In this document: piece after piece, positions 12,345 through 24,085 of the stretch
How the letters are laid out: each line of letters opens with the position of its first letter
Numbering within the stretch: position 1 is the first letter of the stretch
From: Allacma fusca
Lineage: Eukaryota; Arthropoda; Collembola; Symphypleona; Sminthuridae
Direction of reading: 5' to 3'
NCBI GenBank assembly: GCA_947179485.1
Contig: OX359246.1
Span: 26,660,001-26,724,000 of the forward strand
Length of the DNA stretch: 64,000 bases
The notes under the pieces: generated by a model
What the model was told of the DNA's origin: nothing
The model's database searches: none
What the model saw: the letters and a program-made list of their open reading frames with translations, nothing else
Translations under genes and position numbers: made by a program

Positions 12345-14635
12345 ATGATCACCCTTTGGAACTTAGTTCTTGCTGGGATTGTTTTTCTAATCTCTCGAAA
12401 AATTTTCGGAAGGAAAAAATTGGGAAAAACTCCGCCAGGTTTGTTATTTGCTGAAGTGGAATTTTGTCGATTGTAGCATGTAAAACATTTTTTAAAACAA
12501 TAGTGCATTTTTTGATATGGACAAAATCACCTCCTTGTTTATATTATTCGTCCAGGACCTACCCCATTACCTTTCGTGGGCAATGCTCTCTCCTTTGGTA
12601 AAGCCCTTCACCTCACGATAAACAAGTGGTCCGAACAGTATGGGAAAATCTACCAAATGTACATGCTGGATAAACGGTAGAGAATTTTACAGCCAATATT
12701 CCTTGCACTTATTGAGGCACAGGTAGGAAAAGACAGCAAATGCATAATTTTAATTGGGAATATTTCACAGAACCGTTGTTCTCTCTGATGTTGAGCTAGC
12801 CAAGAAGGCTTATCAAATTCCAGCCTTACAGGGAAGACCTAGACTTGAAATGATGGAGTACGAGGGTGTCCGTCACGGTAGGGAGTAAAATCTTGATTAC
12901 ATTTTATGATGATTATATTACTATTTAAAATATGTATATTAAATAATTATAATTTAATATTTATGCATTCAAACTTCGTAACTGAAATATTGCCTTGGAT
13001 TTTTAAGGCATAATGTTAACATCTGGACAAGAATGGCAAGAGCAACGTCGGTTTACACTCCGCCATCTCAGAGATTTTGGTTTCGGGAAAAATTACATGG
13101 AAAGCTTGATTTTGGATGAAGTGGACGAACTGATTGAGTGGCTCAAGTCCCAAGAGGGGAAACCTGTTTCTATTAACCGGAAGTTTTACCTAGCCGTCAT
13201 CAATTCCCTGTGGACGATTCTCTCGGGGAAACGCTATAGTCATACGGACCCAAAATTGGGGAGAGTATTTGAGTTATTAATTACGTAAGGGAATAGAAAT
13301 GGACTTTGATTGCGGAATCAGATTTAACGTGTAATTAAGAATGCAATGGAAATACTATTTGAAACACATGCTAAGAAATTTTTATAACTTTACCATTACA
13401 TTATCATAATTTTTGTTGATTCCTTTAAGTTTTACTGAAATTTCTGAGATCGAATAGTAATCTATATTTTATATTGTTTCCCACATAGTTCAGGCCGTAG
13501 TATCAACCCCGCGTTTGTAATGTTCATGCCAAAACTGGCCAAACTGTTCCCGAATGTGAGTGGGTGGAAAAAAATTCAAGATTTATCAGAGTCCGGGAGG
13601 CACATCATAACGGAACCATTGAAAGAACATCGAGAGGAATTTACGCCAGATCGGAAAGAGAACCCGAGAGATTTCATTGATGCATATTTGGGAGAAATTG
13701 AGAGAACCACAGACCCCAACTCTACCTTTTATGGCAATTTGGGATGTACGTTGAGATTATTGCCAATTAAAGAACGTTTTTAAAACTTCGAAATCATAAT
13801 AATTAATGCACTAGGATGGAGCTAATTTTAAACGCAGGGCCTTCTAAATAATTATTGCAGACGCATCCTTAACGGACGTCGCTATGGATCTTTACCAAGC
13901 TGGATCTATGACTACAGCTACAATGCTTACATGGATAGTCCTTTACAATGTGGCTTATCCCGAAGTCCAGGACAAGCTTCAGAAAGAAATTGATGAAGTG
14001 ATTGGGAAAAGCCGTCCTCCTTCCGTGGCTGATAGACCAAAGTAGACAATTATTACTTACTACAAAAATTATATCCACAATGTTTTTGCGTCCATTTAGT
14101 CTAAAAACGTTTCTCAGGAAAAATACGTCTTCAGAAGCTGAGTTCTTGTGGATAATGTAATGATTGTAAATGAATGGACCTCTATAGAATGACTTACACG
14201 GACGCACTGACCTGCGAAATCCTCCGCAAGACCTCATTTGTTCCCTTTAATGCTCATCACGTGGCCACTGAAGATATTTCCTTCGAAGGTTACGACATCC
14301 CAAAAGGATCCACCGTCTCCACCAATTTCCATTTCATCAATAACAATCCTGAAGTCTGGGGAGACCCGGAAAACTTCCGACCAGAACGCTTTATTAGCCC
14401 GGATGGGAAATTGCAAAAGAAGGACTTGATGATTCCTTTCGGGACAGGGAAACGTGTGTGTCTTGGAGAGACTTTAGCTCGGGATGAGATTTTCTTATTT
14501 ATGACGAGTTTGTTTCAACGATTTGAGATTCGAGCGGATCCAAACAGACCCGCACCAACACTAGAGCCAGTTCCTGTATTTGATATTCTTGAAGCCCAGG
14601 ATTTTTATGTTACTGTAAAAGACCGAAAGGATTAG
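12345..14635 (+). CDS. Cytochrome P450, clan 2 type, altered I-helix (494 aa)
   Basis: Seven exons: 12345-12438, 12556-12676, 12771-12877, 13008-13284, 13489-13745, 13861-14041, 14188-14635. This is the closest relative of the preceding gene. It has a hydrophobic anchor, the hinge PPGPTPLPFVGN, WQEQRR, EILR, FRPERF and FGTGKRVCLG. The I-helix is again AGSMTT, with Met in place of the acid. Exon sequences are close to the neighbour's while introns are largely different. The C-terminus is a few residues shorter. AATAAA at 14762-14767 lies just before a nest of transposons. ER monooxygenase; substrate unknown. Confidence 0.94.
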
Positions 14636-15285
14636 GAAAAAAAAGGAAAAATCACATTTAGTAAAATAGAACTAAGATGTACAGTTACAGTGATTTGAAG
14701 GAAGGCCCAACTCTTGCAATATTTTTTACTCTGATGTTATAATTACACTTACCCGGTTCGAAATAAATGTACCCTAGAGTACGAATATTTGGAAGCTGTA
14801 CAAACCTAAAAGATGTGTACAATCAAAATGGTTTCTTATTTCTAGCGTGAATTTTACAATGCATGGTCACTGGGACCACTGCTGCCCTAGTCTAGTCAGA
14901 CTTGACTAGGAAAGTCTAGACTTGACTAGACTAGGAGGCAAAATGGACGTAAAAGAATAGACTTGACTTGACTAGGCATGGTGTTACTATTATGAGACTA
15001 GACTAGAATAGACTAGGACAAATTGCGAAAACATATGACTTGACTAGACTTGACTATCATGACTTCATGCAAAACCTAGTCAATTCACAATTGACATCCT
15101 AGTCAATTCACAATTGACATACTTGATGCTCCCTCATGTAAATGAAAATTAAAGTTACGAACCAAGTATATGGTTTCGTTTCGAAGGAACAAAACCAGAA
15201 ATTGTTTACTGGATACGTAGAATGGTTTAGGGAAGATGTAGTCTTTAGTTACAATTTGTTGCTTAACATTGCAATTGATCATAAC

Positions 15286-15805
15286 CAGGGGTGGATTAAT
15301 AAAATAACTTTTACCCTGGCTCTAACCAGGGACGGGTAGGGGCTTGAGTACGAATACTTTTTTAAACCTTGAGATACGAATGAAATACTTGACAAAGAAC
15401 TTTGTATGGTCGAAACAAATTAGCAATTTTTGTTATTTTTTTTCGGATACTAATTCCGATTCCGATTCCAATACTTTTCTTTAAACCCATTTTTTAGGTA
15501 TTGTAAGTATCGAATTTCAAAAATTCTTTTTAAATTCCGATTCTACTATTATTGATCTACTTGTTTATGCTTACAACTAATCAATCCAACTGTTCATTTA
15601 CATACAATCGAGGTACAAAGTTTTTGGGGCACTGTGCAATTCGGATTCGGATTCCCGTCCCTGGCTCTAACCCTCAAAATAGATTTGTGGGCCTTCACAC
15701 ATGATATCTGCAATCTGAGGGCCTTAGTCAACATTTTTTTTACCCTGGCCCTAAATTTTTTACCCTGGCCGGGCCAGGGTGGGCCACCCCGTAAATCCAC
15801 CCCTG
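15286..15805. mobile_element. hAT MITE nested in the larger hAT element
   Basis: Terminal CAGGGGTGGATT inverted repeats, the classical hAT start, with an 8-bp duplication ATCATAAC at 15278-15285 and 15806-15813. Subterminal motifs are TTTTTACCCTGGC. It is split by a second insertion; without that and its duplicated target it would be about 175 bp. No coding capacity. Confidence 0.9.
15327..15663. mobile_element. hAT MITE nested in the MITE (third level)
   Basis: Ends are CAGGGACGGG inverted repeats, with the 8-bp duplication GCTCTAAC at 15319-15326 and 15664-15671. The 337-bp body carries degenerate GATTCCGATTC and GTACGAATAC motifs near its ends. No coding capacity. It interrupts the element at 15286-15805 and so is the youngest of the three. 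Confidence 0.88.
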
Positions 15806-16384
15806 ATCATAACTGAATCTTGATAGTGAAAGCTAGAATATATTTCCTGCGTTAATTTCTATATTTAAAAGTAGTAATATTTTCTTCTATTAGTACTTAC
15901 CACATTGCAACTAAAATTAAAAAATTTTGAAATACTGTCCTTCCTGGTAGAAGCCCTTGAATATAAACCTGGTATGATTAGGCTGGTTCACACAGCACAA
16001 ATCTCCTTATATTGTACAATGTACTTGTTGAACCCCGAATACAGTGGGTGCTGCAAGACCTTAAAGCGACCATCGCAGTGACATTTGCACTCCTTTCCAG
16101 TTGAAATAACCCAACCTGAACGCCGAAACGACGGTTTAGGTTTTCAATACCCGAAATTATAATTCACCTCCAACGTTTTAATGTCTGTTTACTAATTTAA
16201 AACATGTCAGCTGGTATTAACACCATATAAATTCCTGATTAAAACTCGTATAGAGCACTCCGTGTAGCTTACGGAGTTGCTCACTGTCAGAACCAGTTTT
16301 TCGTGAGTTAATACCAAGTTTGATTCCGGTGGAATCAAAACGTGATTCCTTATTGTCAGCACTAGTTTCAGAAAAATTAAAGAA

Positions 16385-16465
16385 AAAAAACAGATTTTCC
16401 CTGGCCCTAAATTTGTTACTATGGCTGGGCCAAGGTGGGCCAGCCCGTGAATCCAACCCTACTGC
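16385..16465. mobile_element. Truncated hAT MITE end
   Basis: Resembles the right end of the element at 15286-15805, sharing CCTGGCCCTAAATTT and GTGGGCCA blocks and ending with a decayed AATCCAACCCTAC in place of AATCCACCCCTG. No matching left end was found. It is an older copy of the same family inside the same host element. Confidence 0.6.
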
Positions 16466-16874
16466 CAATTTTTGATTCAACAAAAATCTTGCTGAACATT
16501 ATTATTGTAGTGATGTTGTAAACTACACGTGTTTTTTCTCATTTGTACGCCGTTTGAAGTAACTAAAAATGACCTAGTTTTTTGCTAAAGATACTGGCTA
16601 AAATCTGAAAATTTTGAACTCAACGAAACTCAAGTTTATGAAAATAAATGTTGCTATTTAAAACGAAGGAATGTTTATAAAAAATATAATGTGACTAGGT
16701 GAATTGACTAGACTTGACTAGGGAACCAGCTACAAAATCAAGACTAGGACTAGACTTGACTATTGATACTTAGGCATACAGCTGACTTGACTAGACTTGA
16801 CTAGTTGTGGCTCTAAACTTTAAAGACTAGACTAGACTTGACTAGGTAGCCTGGCGGGCAGCAGTGACTGGGAC

Positions 16875-17957
16875 CTACAAACGGTTTCTTAAACAGAAAT
16901 TCTCGCCAGAGTAGACGCACATATCTGTGCTCATACAAATATACATATATGGAGGATAATTGTATTAAGGGAAAATAACACATCATGGACATGGTCTTCG
17001 TCTTCTAAAGTCCTCATGGCAATGATTAAGTAGCTATACACGCAACCACAAATCCTTACATAGTAATTATATGTTTGAATTGAATGCATAATACTGAATA
17101 AAAATTCTGTGAATATGAAGCTCCTCATTGACAGGAAGTTTCTCACAATTTGTAACAATTATCATGCATCAGATTATTCAGAATTATTTCCCTTGTGAGA
17201 CACTTATGTTGTCAAAACTTGAGGCCAATTCTTTGATATTTACTGCTCAAGAGTGATTGAGTGAGCCGATTTCCAGTCGAGATTTCTTCCAATTAGAAGA
17301 CTTCAGGCAATAGTGAATTATTTCAGTCACAAAACAAACCATATGCATCATAACCCTATACTTGGATTTAATTACTAGATTCGCTATATATATTTGTGTG
17401 TACATTGTACGATTATGTTCAAGAAAAAGTTCAAATCCCCAAGTAAATAAAGTGAAGTAATTCTAAAAAAATAAGGGAAACTCTGCAAATTAAAAAAATG
17501 TTTTCTTATTGGAATTCCATATAATTATGTAATAATGATTATTATAACTATACGTCTGAGTTTGGGAGGAATGAATTTCCAGTCTACTGTAATCATTTTT
17601 CTACCCGGAAAATTACAGTCCCGAAGGTTTATATATCGATGTCACAGAAGAAGTTGACCCTGGAGGCAAATTTCCTTAAATTTTTCCTAATTGCAATTAA
17701 TAGTGTAAAATTTGATGGTGAGAAAGTAAGTGTGAAAATATGCCAGCATAAGGGAAGGATCTGAAGAGAACTGTTACTATAACCAAGCTAAATAATTAGG
17801 GAAATTATCAATGCATTTGCCTGTCCATCACAATTCCCTCAATTAAAATATCTACATGCCTCCAAAATTCTCAAGCAAGACTAATTAAGACTGGAATTTA
17901 AGCTCAAGAAATTTCAATTCCCTCATCATTTTCATTCTGAACGTCTCAGGTTCCAGC
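16875..17957. other. Intergenic, 5' flank of prenyl-synthase-like gene
   Basis: AT-rich with no gene seen. It must contain the promoter and 5' UTR of the gene starting at 17958. Confidence 0.5.
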
Positions 17958-20850
17958 ATGGATCCCTCTCAACCTCACAATCTGCTTGAAAAGGTTCAAC
18001 TACTGTCAAATGAGGAACTTGCTAAATTTAATAAATTGTTTCCCGAGATCATGACCGAGATTTTGGGGACTTTAGATTTAGCGGAGTTACCACCTTTTGC
18101 AAAGGCTTACTACGATCATCTCTGGAGATACAATCTGGCACATGGAAAAAAATTGAGGTAGCAGAGTTCAAATTTAAAATTCAAAAGAAAGTATAGCCAA
18201 AAATAATTTAAAATTTGTTTTTTTAAGTAACGACGGCACAGTTGGGGGAAATATGCAGAGCTGCGCTCAAGTTCAAGTAGACCATGAGTATTTCAAGTCA
18301 TGGTCAAGTTCGGGTCATGGTCAAGTAAAATATAATGGATACTTGAACATTCAAGTCATGGTCAAGTTATGTATATACTTGACCCTGAGATTTGAAATCA
18401 AGTAGTTATCATGGTCAAGATTAAAAATTCTACTTGAGAGTCAAGTCATGTTCATGGTCAAGTAAAGATGTATAAATCCTTGACCATGAACCATGAGTAT
18501 TTCAAGTACTTATTCAAGTAACTCTAAGCACTATGAAGTAACTAAACGTTACCCATATCAAAGTTGTGGCGCCATATATTTCAATAGGCTTTCTTTCTAA
18601 GTGTCGTTGTCGTTACTCCGAGACTCCGTACCCATGCAAGTTCGTCAAAAAACATATTTACGCGTTACGATTCAATATCTCCAGATCCGCTTGGAAAGCC
18701 ACGGTTGCACTAGTGAACCGAAAGAATAAGAATATAAAATGTTCGGAGCACCACCTCTGAAAGCGACAAAGTTCAATTGGTTTACTGTATTATTGTATAA
18801 AATAAATACATTGTTCATGAATCAAGTTACTTAAATTCAAGTACTCTTTTCGTTCTAAATAATGTAACATTTGTACAACGTTAACAACTGTACTACATAT
18901 ATACGCCAGTTTGTTGCATTGTTGCATAGGGCGGACGCTGAATTGTGAATATTTCGAGTGAAGCAACCTAAACTTGTATATTAGCACAAAGTAATTATTA
19001 TTAATAGTAAAATTCAATGGGAAATGATTTACTTGCACCAATTTAAGACATTAATTAATCATCGAGATTTAATCAATCAAAATATTTTTGGTGAAGCCTG
19101 TGAATCGTGAATAATATTTTCATTTGCTGTTTTAGTCGATTAATTGAATGCAGTAAGAAAAATCAAGAGTATTTGATCAGATTATTTAGAATTAGTGTTG
19201 TTGCTATATTTTAAGTGTGAATACTATTTTTATATTTCTATTTTGAAAAACTTGACAATTCAAGTCAAGTTCAAGTTCGGGTCATGGTCAAGTCATGGTC
19301 AAGTCAAGAGTTGTCCCGGCTATACTTGACCAGGTTCAAGTTACGCGAAAAGTACTTGAATACTTGACCCTGAATTTTCAAGTAATTGTCTGACCATGAA
19401 CCGTCAAGTTCAAGACAGTCTGAAAAACCTACTTGACTGTCAGGGTCAAGTCAAGTTCAGGGTCAAGTTTGGGTTTTACTTGACTTGAACGCAGATCTGG
19501 AAATATGTTCCAATGTTTAGTGAAACAAGTTAAAATTATACAGTATTTACATATGTTACGTAAAAGTTTAATTGACTCATCTCTGGTTATTACAGATCCG
19601 AAGTGCTGATTCTGGCGTACAAATTTTTTTCGAAAGATTTTTCTGAAGAAAATATTAGTTTATCGCATATTCTGGGCTGGATTTTAGAGATTGTGAGTAA
19701 ATGAATAATAATTTATTGTAGTTGTTTCTCATTTGGTACTCTCGTCTGCGTGGTTTCAATAGAATATATTTCATTGAACTTAAATGTCTTCGTAGCTCCA
19801 TGCCTCAGCAATTATTGGAGACACTTTATCAGAAAAATCCATGGTTTGTCGAAGCCAGCCGTCCTGGTATTTAAGTGAAGGTGTGGGGCTTTCTGCAGTT
19901 AATGACATAACGTTTTTGGAGAATGCAGCATTTATTGTAGCAAAAAAACATTTTCGCAAGAAACCTTACTACGTAGACCTCGTGGACTTGATGCACGCTG
20001 CAGTTTTTCGATCATCCTTTGGTAAAGGACTGGATTTAATGTCAGAGAAAATCAACGATTGTCAGGCGTAAGTGATCGAATGGGAAAAGAGCATCATTTA
20101 TAAATCTAGTATTTCAGTAGTTATTACTAATTAATTTACAGGGCTTACAGATTTAGCATGAATTTGTACGAAACCGTAATGAAAAACAAATCGGCTTACA
20201 CTGGCTTCTATCTTCCCGTTGCTTTGGCCATGATCATGGTGAGAGAAACATAACAAATATGGGAGTAATAATATACATGAAATTATGCATGTTACATAAC
20301 TTTTTTAAAACGATTTAACAATAAATAATGTATTCCTCAGTCCGGCATTAAAAGTGACAAAGCCTTCCGAATGGTCAAGAAAATCACGCTTAACATTGGA
20401 CTTTATTTCCAAGCTCAAGACGATTTCATAGACGTATTTGGAATGCCAGAACAGGCCGGGAGAATTAGTTCAGACATAGTAAATGGAAAATGCTCCTGGC
20501 CGATTGTAGCAGCTTTTGAAAGAGCAAATGATATCCAGCGGAAGATTCTATTGGTAACCAAAATGCATTGAGAATTTTAAAATGAACGGCTTCCTGGGTC
20601 TGGTGACAATAAATATAATTTTGTTATAAAAAATTGTGTTCTTTTGTAGGAAAATTATGGACAAACTGACCACATGAAAATATCCATCATTAAAAATATG
20701 TTTGGTTGCTTAAATATTCAAGAAATTTATTGGAATTTTGAATACGGAGCTAGAAAGAATATCAACGAAGAGGTGGATGAATTACCAAATGAACTTCCGA
20801 AGCCTCTGTTTCAACTCATTATGGCGGCTATCGCCGGTCGGCAATCCTGA
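17958..20850 (+). CDS. Farnesyl-diphosphate-synthase-like protein lacking the first Asp-rich motif (359 aa)
   Basis: Six exons: 17958-18157, 19596-19692, 19796-20067, 20142-20238, 20341-20553, 20650-20850; all phases agree. Seen in order: HGKKLR (equivalent of GGKxxR, the isopentenyl-diphosphate site), CRSQPSWY (equivalent of RRGQPCWY), KSAYTGFYLPVALAM, then FQAQDDFIDVFG and GRISSDI/GKCSW, the second aspartate-rich region, intact at about residues 249-253. Odd: where the first metal motif DDxxD should stand, after the helix ILHASAIIGD, the sequence is GDTLS (107-111), so two of three aspartates are gone; one Arg of the RR pair is also lost. Length is normal for the family. In insects, terpene synthases evolved from farnesyl diphosphate synthases; this could be one, or a non-catalytic paralogue. 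It is not expected to act as an ordinary prenyl-elongating enzyme. Confidence 0.88.
18256..19499. mobile_element. hAT-type element with TCAAGT arrays in intron 1, 1244 bp
   Basis: Ends are CAGAGCTGCG and CGCAGATCTG (one mismatch as inverted repeats), with a perfect 8-bp duplication GAAATATG at 18248-18255 and 19500-19507. Both subterminal regions (about 18265-18535 and 19250-19490) are dense arrays of TCAAGT/ACTTGA and CATGGTCAAG motifs in mixed orientation. The middle is unique AT-rich DNA with no transposase. It sits in intron 1 of the prenyl-synthase-like gene, clear of both splice sites. Confidence 0.87.
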
Positions 20851-22266
20851 GAATATATTGTAATAATACCTGAAATTATGACACTATAAATTATTTATAA
20901 TCAATACATTATTGGGACAAATTTGCACTCAATTTCTCGAAAAGCTCAATTATTGCTGCAAATTCGTTTTCACTAGTAATTACTGCTTCTTGTAGATTCC
21001 AGTTTGGACCATCATTTTCTTATAATTTGTTGTACATAGGTTGTAATTTGTAATAATATTGATTATTACAATTATTATAGTTAATTAATCTAAAGCTGTA
21101 AATACCATTAACAGCACATTTGCTCACTTGTATGTTTGAGAGAAACCAGCTTCTTTCTTCTGAGATTTTGTCTTAAAGCCACAGCTATTATATAATTATT
21201 ATGCTAGGATCGTTGTACGAAACAAAATAATTCGAACCAACAGGATCTGCAATGTAATATCTCATTTTTTGATCTACAACTTGGTCTTTGGTATCGCTAT
21301 TGGAACCGGGTTATTGGCCCCGTAAATTTCTGGGTGACACTACCATTACAGTATTAGGAATTTTTACTAAGAAATATAAACAATAGTAAAATTAATTATC
21401 AGCATCACTAATGTAGCGTAAGTCATAAAAGCGCATTCAAAGCAAATTGTTTGATAAAGTCTACCCTCAAATGAGAATAATGCTTGAAGTAGATACTGCA
21501 ATGACGCTGCAATTTCTCACCTATACATATGTCAACTAAAAGCATCGTACTAGACAAATACTCCTTGTCAGGTCATTCCCATGTCTGCATAAAATACGAA
21601 AGAAAAGACCTGATGGACTCTGAATGAGACTGCTATCAATAATTATTGCGTTTCAAATTATTTTATTAATTTAACATTCCATTTAATTACCATGCAAACC
21701 GATTATTGTTGACATTTCAATTCCAATTAAGTCTTTCCCACGGCTGTAAATTTACTGCCATAATGCTGAGACATAAATAATAGTAAGGAATTTAATACTC
21801 CTGATAATCCATTACTTCCTTATACATTCCTGAAACTTTAAAAGGCTCCTTTTGCTTTTTATTCCAAAACTTTTAATTCCTATTATGAAGCCTTGTCATT
21901 GACATACATACCAATCAGCCAGGTATACTTTTAACGCAAGGTTGCCACTTACCACCGTCTACAGGAACTTTGGCATTGGAATTAAATAATCCTCTGTTGA
22001 GAATTCACATACAATTAATCCTAGTCCTTATATTCTGTTGAAATATTCTTTTGTTTCAAATGCTGTTATCACATCATATGTAAGTCCTCAACTTAAGGGG
22101 ATTTCCAAGTTGACTCAATCGTTTAGTACAACCGAGTGTTTGATCTGTACGTATGTATAGTTACTTATAGGCATATCCAATTAGTATTTATCTCTGTGGC
22201 CTTCCAACTGATGTACATGAACTTTGTTCATTTCAATAGAACTATACACACTAAATATAAGGAAAA
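20851..22266. other. Intergenic
   Basis: AT-rich, with many TAATAATTATTA runs. I see no gene or clear element. Confidence 0.5.
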
Positions 22267-22291
22267 CTAGTAAAAGCCCTGCTCCGCAGGG
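22267..22291 (-). mobile_element. Helitron 3' terminus
   Basis: On the minus strand this reads a perfect 6-bp-stem hairpin, CCCTGC-GGA-GCAGGG (22291-22277), then CTTTTA and CTAG followed by T. A GC-rich hairpin about 10 nt before CTRR, with insertion before T, is the canonical end of a Helitron. It lies about 380 bp beyond the helicase fragment at 22650-22860 on the same strand, as expected. I could not place the matching 5' TC end. Confidence 0.72.
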
Positions 22292-22646
22292 AGATTTGCT
22301 TGACGTCTTGGTTTGTTGCAATTAATAATTAAAAATTGCGTGATAATAGTCTAGATAGATAGCAGAATAAAAGCCAATTAAAATGCAAAAAATCGATAAA
22401 CACGTGAAAAAATCATGGTTGAGCGCACTGTTGAACTTCACACTAAGGCCCTTGTTTGATCCCTAGACCGCGGCTGGGAGTCGGTCCCGCATACATTTTT
22501 ACAAATCAGTAAATTTAACGATTAAAAACGTCCTTAAAACAATACTTATTGTAAACGTTTCATTTCTGTCATCAAGTATTTTGCCTTGATGCTAAATGTT
22601 GACAATTTTTACTTCAACTTTCCTTCTATATGTAGCTCTGCAAAAC

Positions 22647-22860
22647 TTATAATATTTTGGGCTCTATAAGTCTAATCTCTATAAGTACCATTCCATTCAC
22701 CCTGTAGTTCCCCTGATCCTCAGTTTTGTCGACATATACTTTTCCACTGTTTTGAGAAGTCGCTCTAAAAAATTCTACATAGAGCTGACCATGAGTAAAC
22801 GGTTTTGATAACCAAATGCCTACTTTCCTATAAAACAAACGTGTATCACCCTCATTTGAA
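22647..22860 (-). pseudogene. Helitron helicase (Pif1-type) C-terminal fragment
   Basis: The minus-strand reading contains KVGIWLSKPFTHGQLYV, which fits the C-terminal motif region of Pif1-like helicases of Helitrons (typically ...THGQLYVALSRV). Here the ALSR part has become EFFR. About 60-70 residues are readable before the match is lost, and no upstream Rep or helicase core remains in frame. Rolling-circle transposon relic. Confidence 0.7.
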
Positions 22861-22941
22861 ATTAGTGTAACTTGGGAAAGAAACATGGTGTCCCCTTCCG
22901 CCCTTCCTGTTAAAACCCTAGCGAATATAAGATTCTCTTTG

Positions 22942-23155
22942 AGCGGATCAAGCCACCACCTACGTCGGTAGATAACCTCGACTTCCCAATAACAACCCCA
23001 ACAGTATAACTACTTGATCCGCTAGTATTAAAGTTCTATTGCTGAAGTGATTTTTTTATCGAATATTTTTTAAATAATCATGTTTGATTCTGAAATATAA
23101 TTTCGTATGACTATAATCTATTACACAACTTCTTTAAATACACAATTACTTGTGT
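22942..23155. repeat. Direct repeat, copy 1 (Helitron-associated)
   Basis: Starts with GCGGATCAAGCCACCAC, contains CTTGATCCGC about 80 bp on (so it can fold back), then a stretch ending in AACTTCTTTAAATACACAA. The same blocks recur in order at 24086-24305, with scattered changes. Both copies are followed by helicase fragments, so the repeat is probably part of a duplicated Helitron relic. Confidence 0.7.
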
Positions 23156-23300
23156 AGGTTCCTTCACCTTTCTGCAGTGTCATCTACAATGATCTTAATC
23201 TTTATTTTTGATTTGTCGAAAATGCAACATACAGTTGACCATGTAAAATCATTGGCTTCGACACACAAATATCAACTGTATCCAAACTTTTCCTTGAGAA
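23150..23300 (-). pseudogene. Second Helitron helicase fragment
   Basis: The minus strand reads LHGQLYVAFS (about 23220-23260); in a neighbouring frame, KIKIKIIVDDTAE follows, which resembles the end of Helitron helicases. Frameshifts and stops show it is dead. Confidence 0.62.
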
Positions 23301-23393
23301 ATTTTCATCGTCACAACGAAGCTTACGTTAAATTATAGTAATTATTAAGAAAGCCCAAAGGTCTCACGTCGCAAGACCCCGGGACGGCCCCCT

Positions 23394-23545
23394 GTCGCCG
23401 CCCTTGCTACTGTATAATGCTTTAATAGTTTATTTTCTTTGTTTAGAAACACTAATTTGAATGAGTGGGCCGTCTTGGTACTGAATGGCTGGCCGTGACA
23501 ATTTCGCCGCCATTGATACTGTATAATGCTTTAATAATTTATTTA
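23394..23545. repeat. Short direct repeat pair
   Basis: The block GATACTGTATAATGCTTTAA, preceded by GCCGCC-type sequence, occurs twice, at about 23394-23435 and 23507-23545, with few changes. It is followed by T-rich DNA with repeated TTACGCAGATGTTTTTA at 23640-23820. Nothing coding seen. Confidence 0.6.
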
Positions 23546-24085
23546 AAAGTTTTTAGAAATTCATTTTAATAATTCATTTAGCGCACTTAAATCCAACCAA
23601 ATCTCAAATCCGCATTACACCAAGACAAAGACGAAGACTGTCCACTCTTTGAATTTAATAGAGAGGATGCTTTTTTATTTTTTGTGCTTTTTTACGCAGA
23701 TGTTTTTATATTTTGTGCGCTTTTTTACAATATTATGCTTTTCTACTTGTTGTAATTATTTACGCAGATGTTTTTACATTTTTTGCTCTTTTATTTTTTG
23801 TAATAATTTTTAAATTAGATGCAGCTTTTTTATTGGCTCGTAGATTTGGCGCGAAAATTCAAATGAACATACTCACTCCATATAATATAAGACTAGCACT
23901 GCACAGCCAGCTATTGCTGGCTTTGAAAGGCTTCATAGCTTGTTGGTTCAGTCGAATAGCACATGATTCAGAAATACACCCCAGTTGTAGATACATTCAT
24001 ATTACATACTACAAATAAGCCGGGTAGTTAGCCTTTAAGGTAATTTGTAATCACAATCGCAAACCAATAGGAGATGTTATCCGAT

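Larger units (their letters stand above)
14877..16866. mobile_element. hAT-type element with CTTGACTAG arrays, 1990 bp
   Basis: Its ends are CACTGCTGCCC inverted repeats with a perfect 8-bp target duplication ACTGGGAC at 14869-14876 and 16867-16874. Both subterminal regions (about 14885-15070 and 16690-16850) are packed with variants of CTTGACTAGACTAGG. The interior has no transposase and is itself host to two further hAT insertions (15286-15805 and 15327-15663). Classified as hAT by duplication length and end structure. Confidence 0.87.

Noticed and set aside
22430..22505. GC-rich stretch that looked like a possible tRNA
   Set aside because: I could not fold a cloverleaf with proper arms; more likely part of the Helitron 3' region.
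23713..24018. 101-codon open frame in T-rich DNA
   Set aside because: Hydrophobic only because of the T-rich repeat; it lies within Helitron relics.
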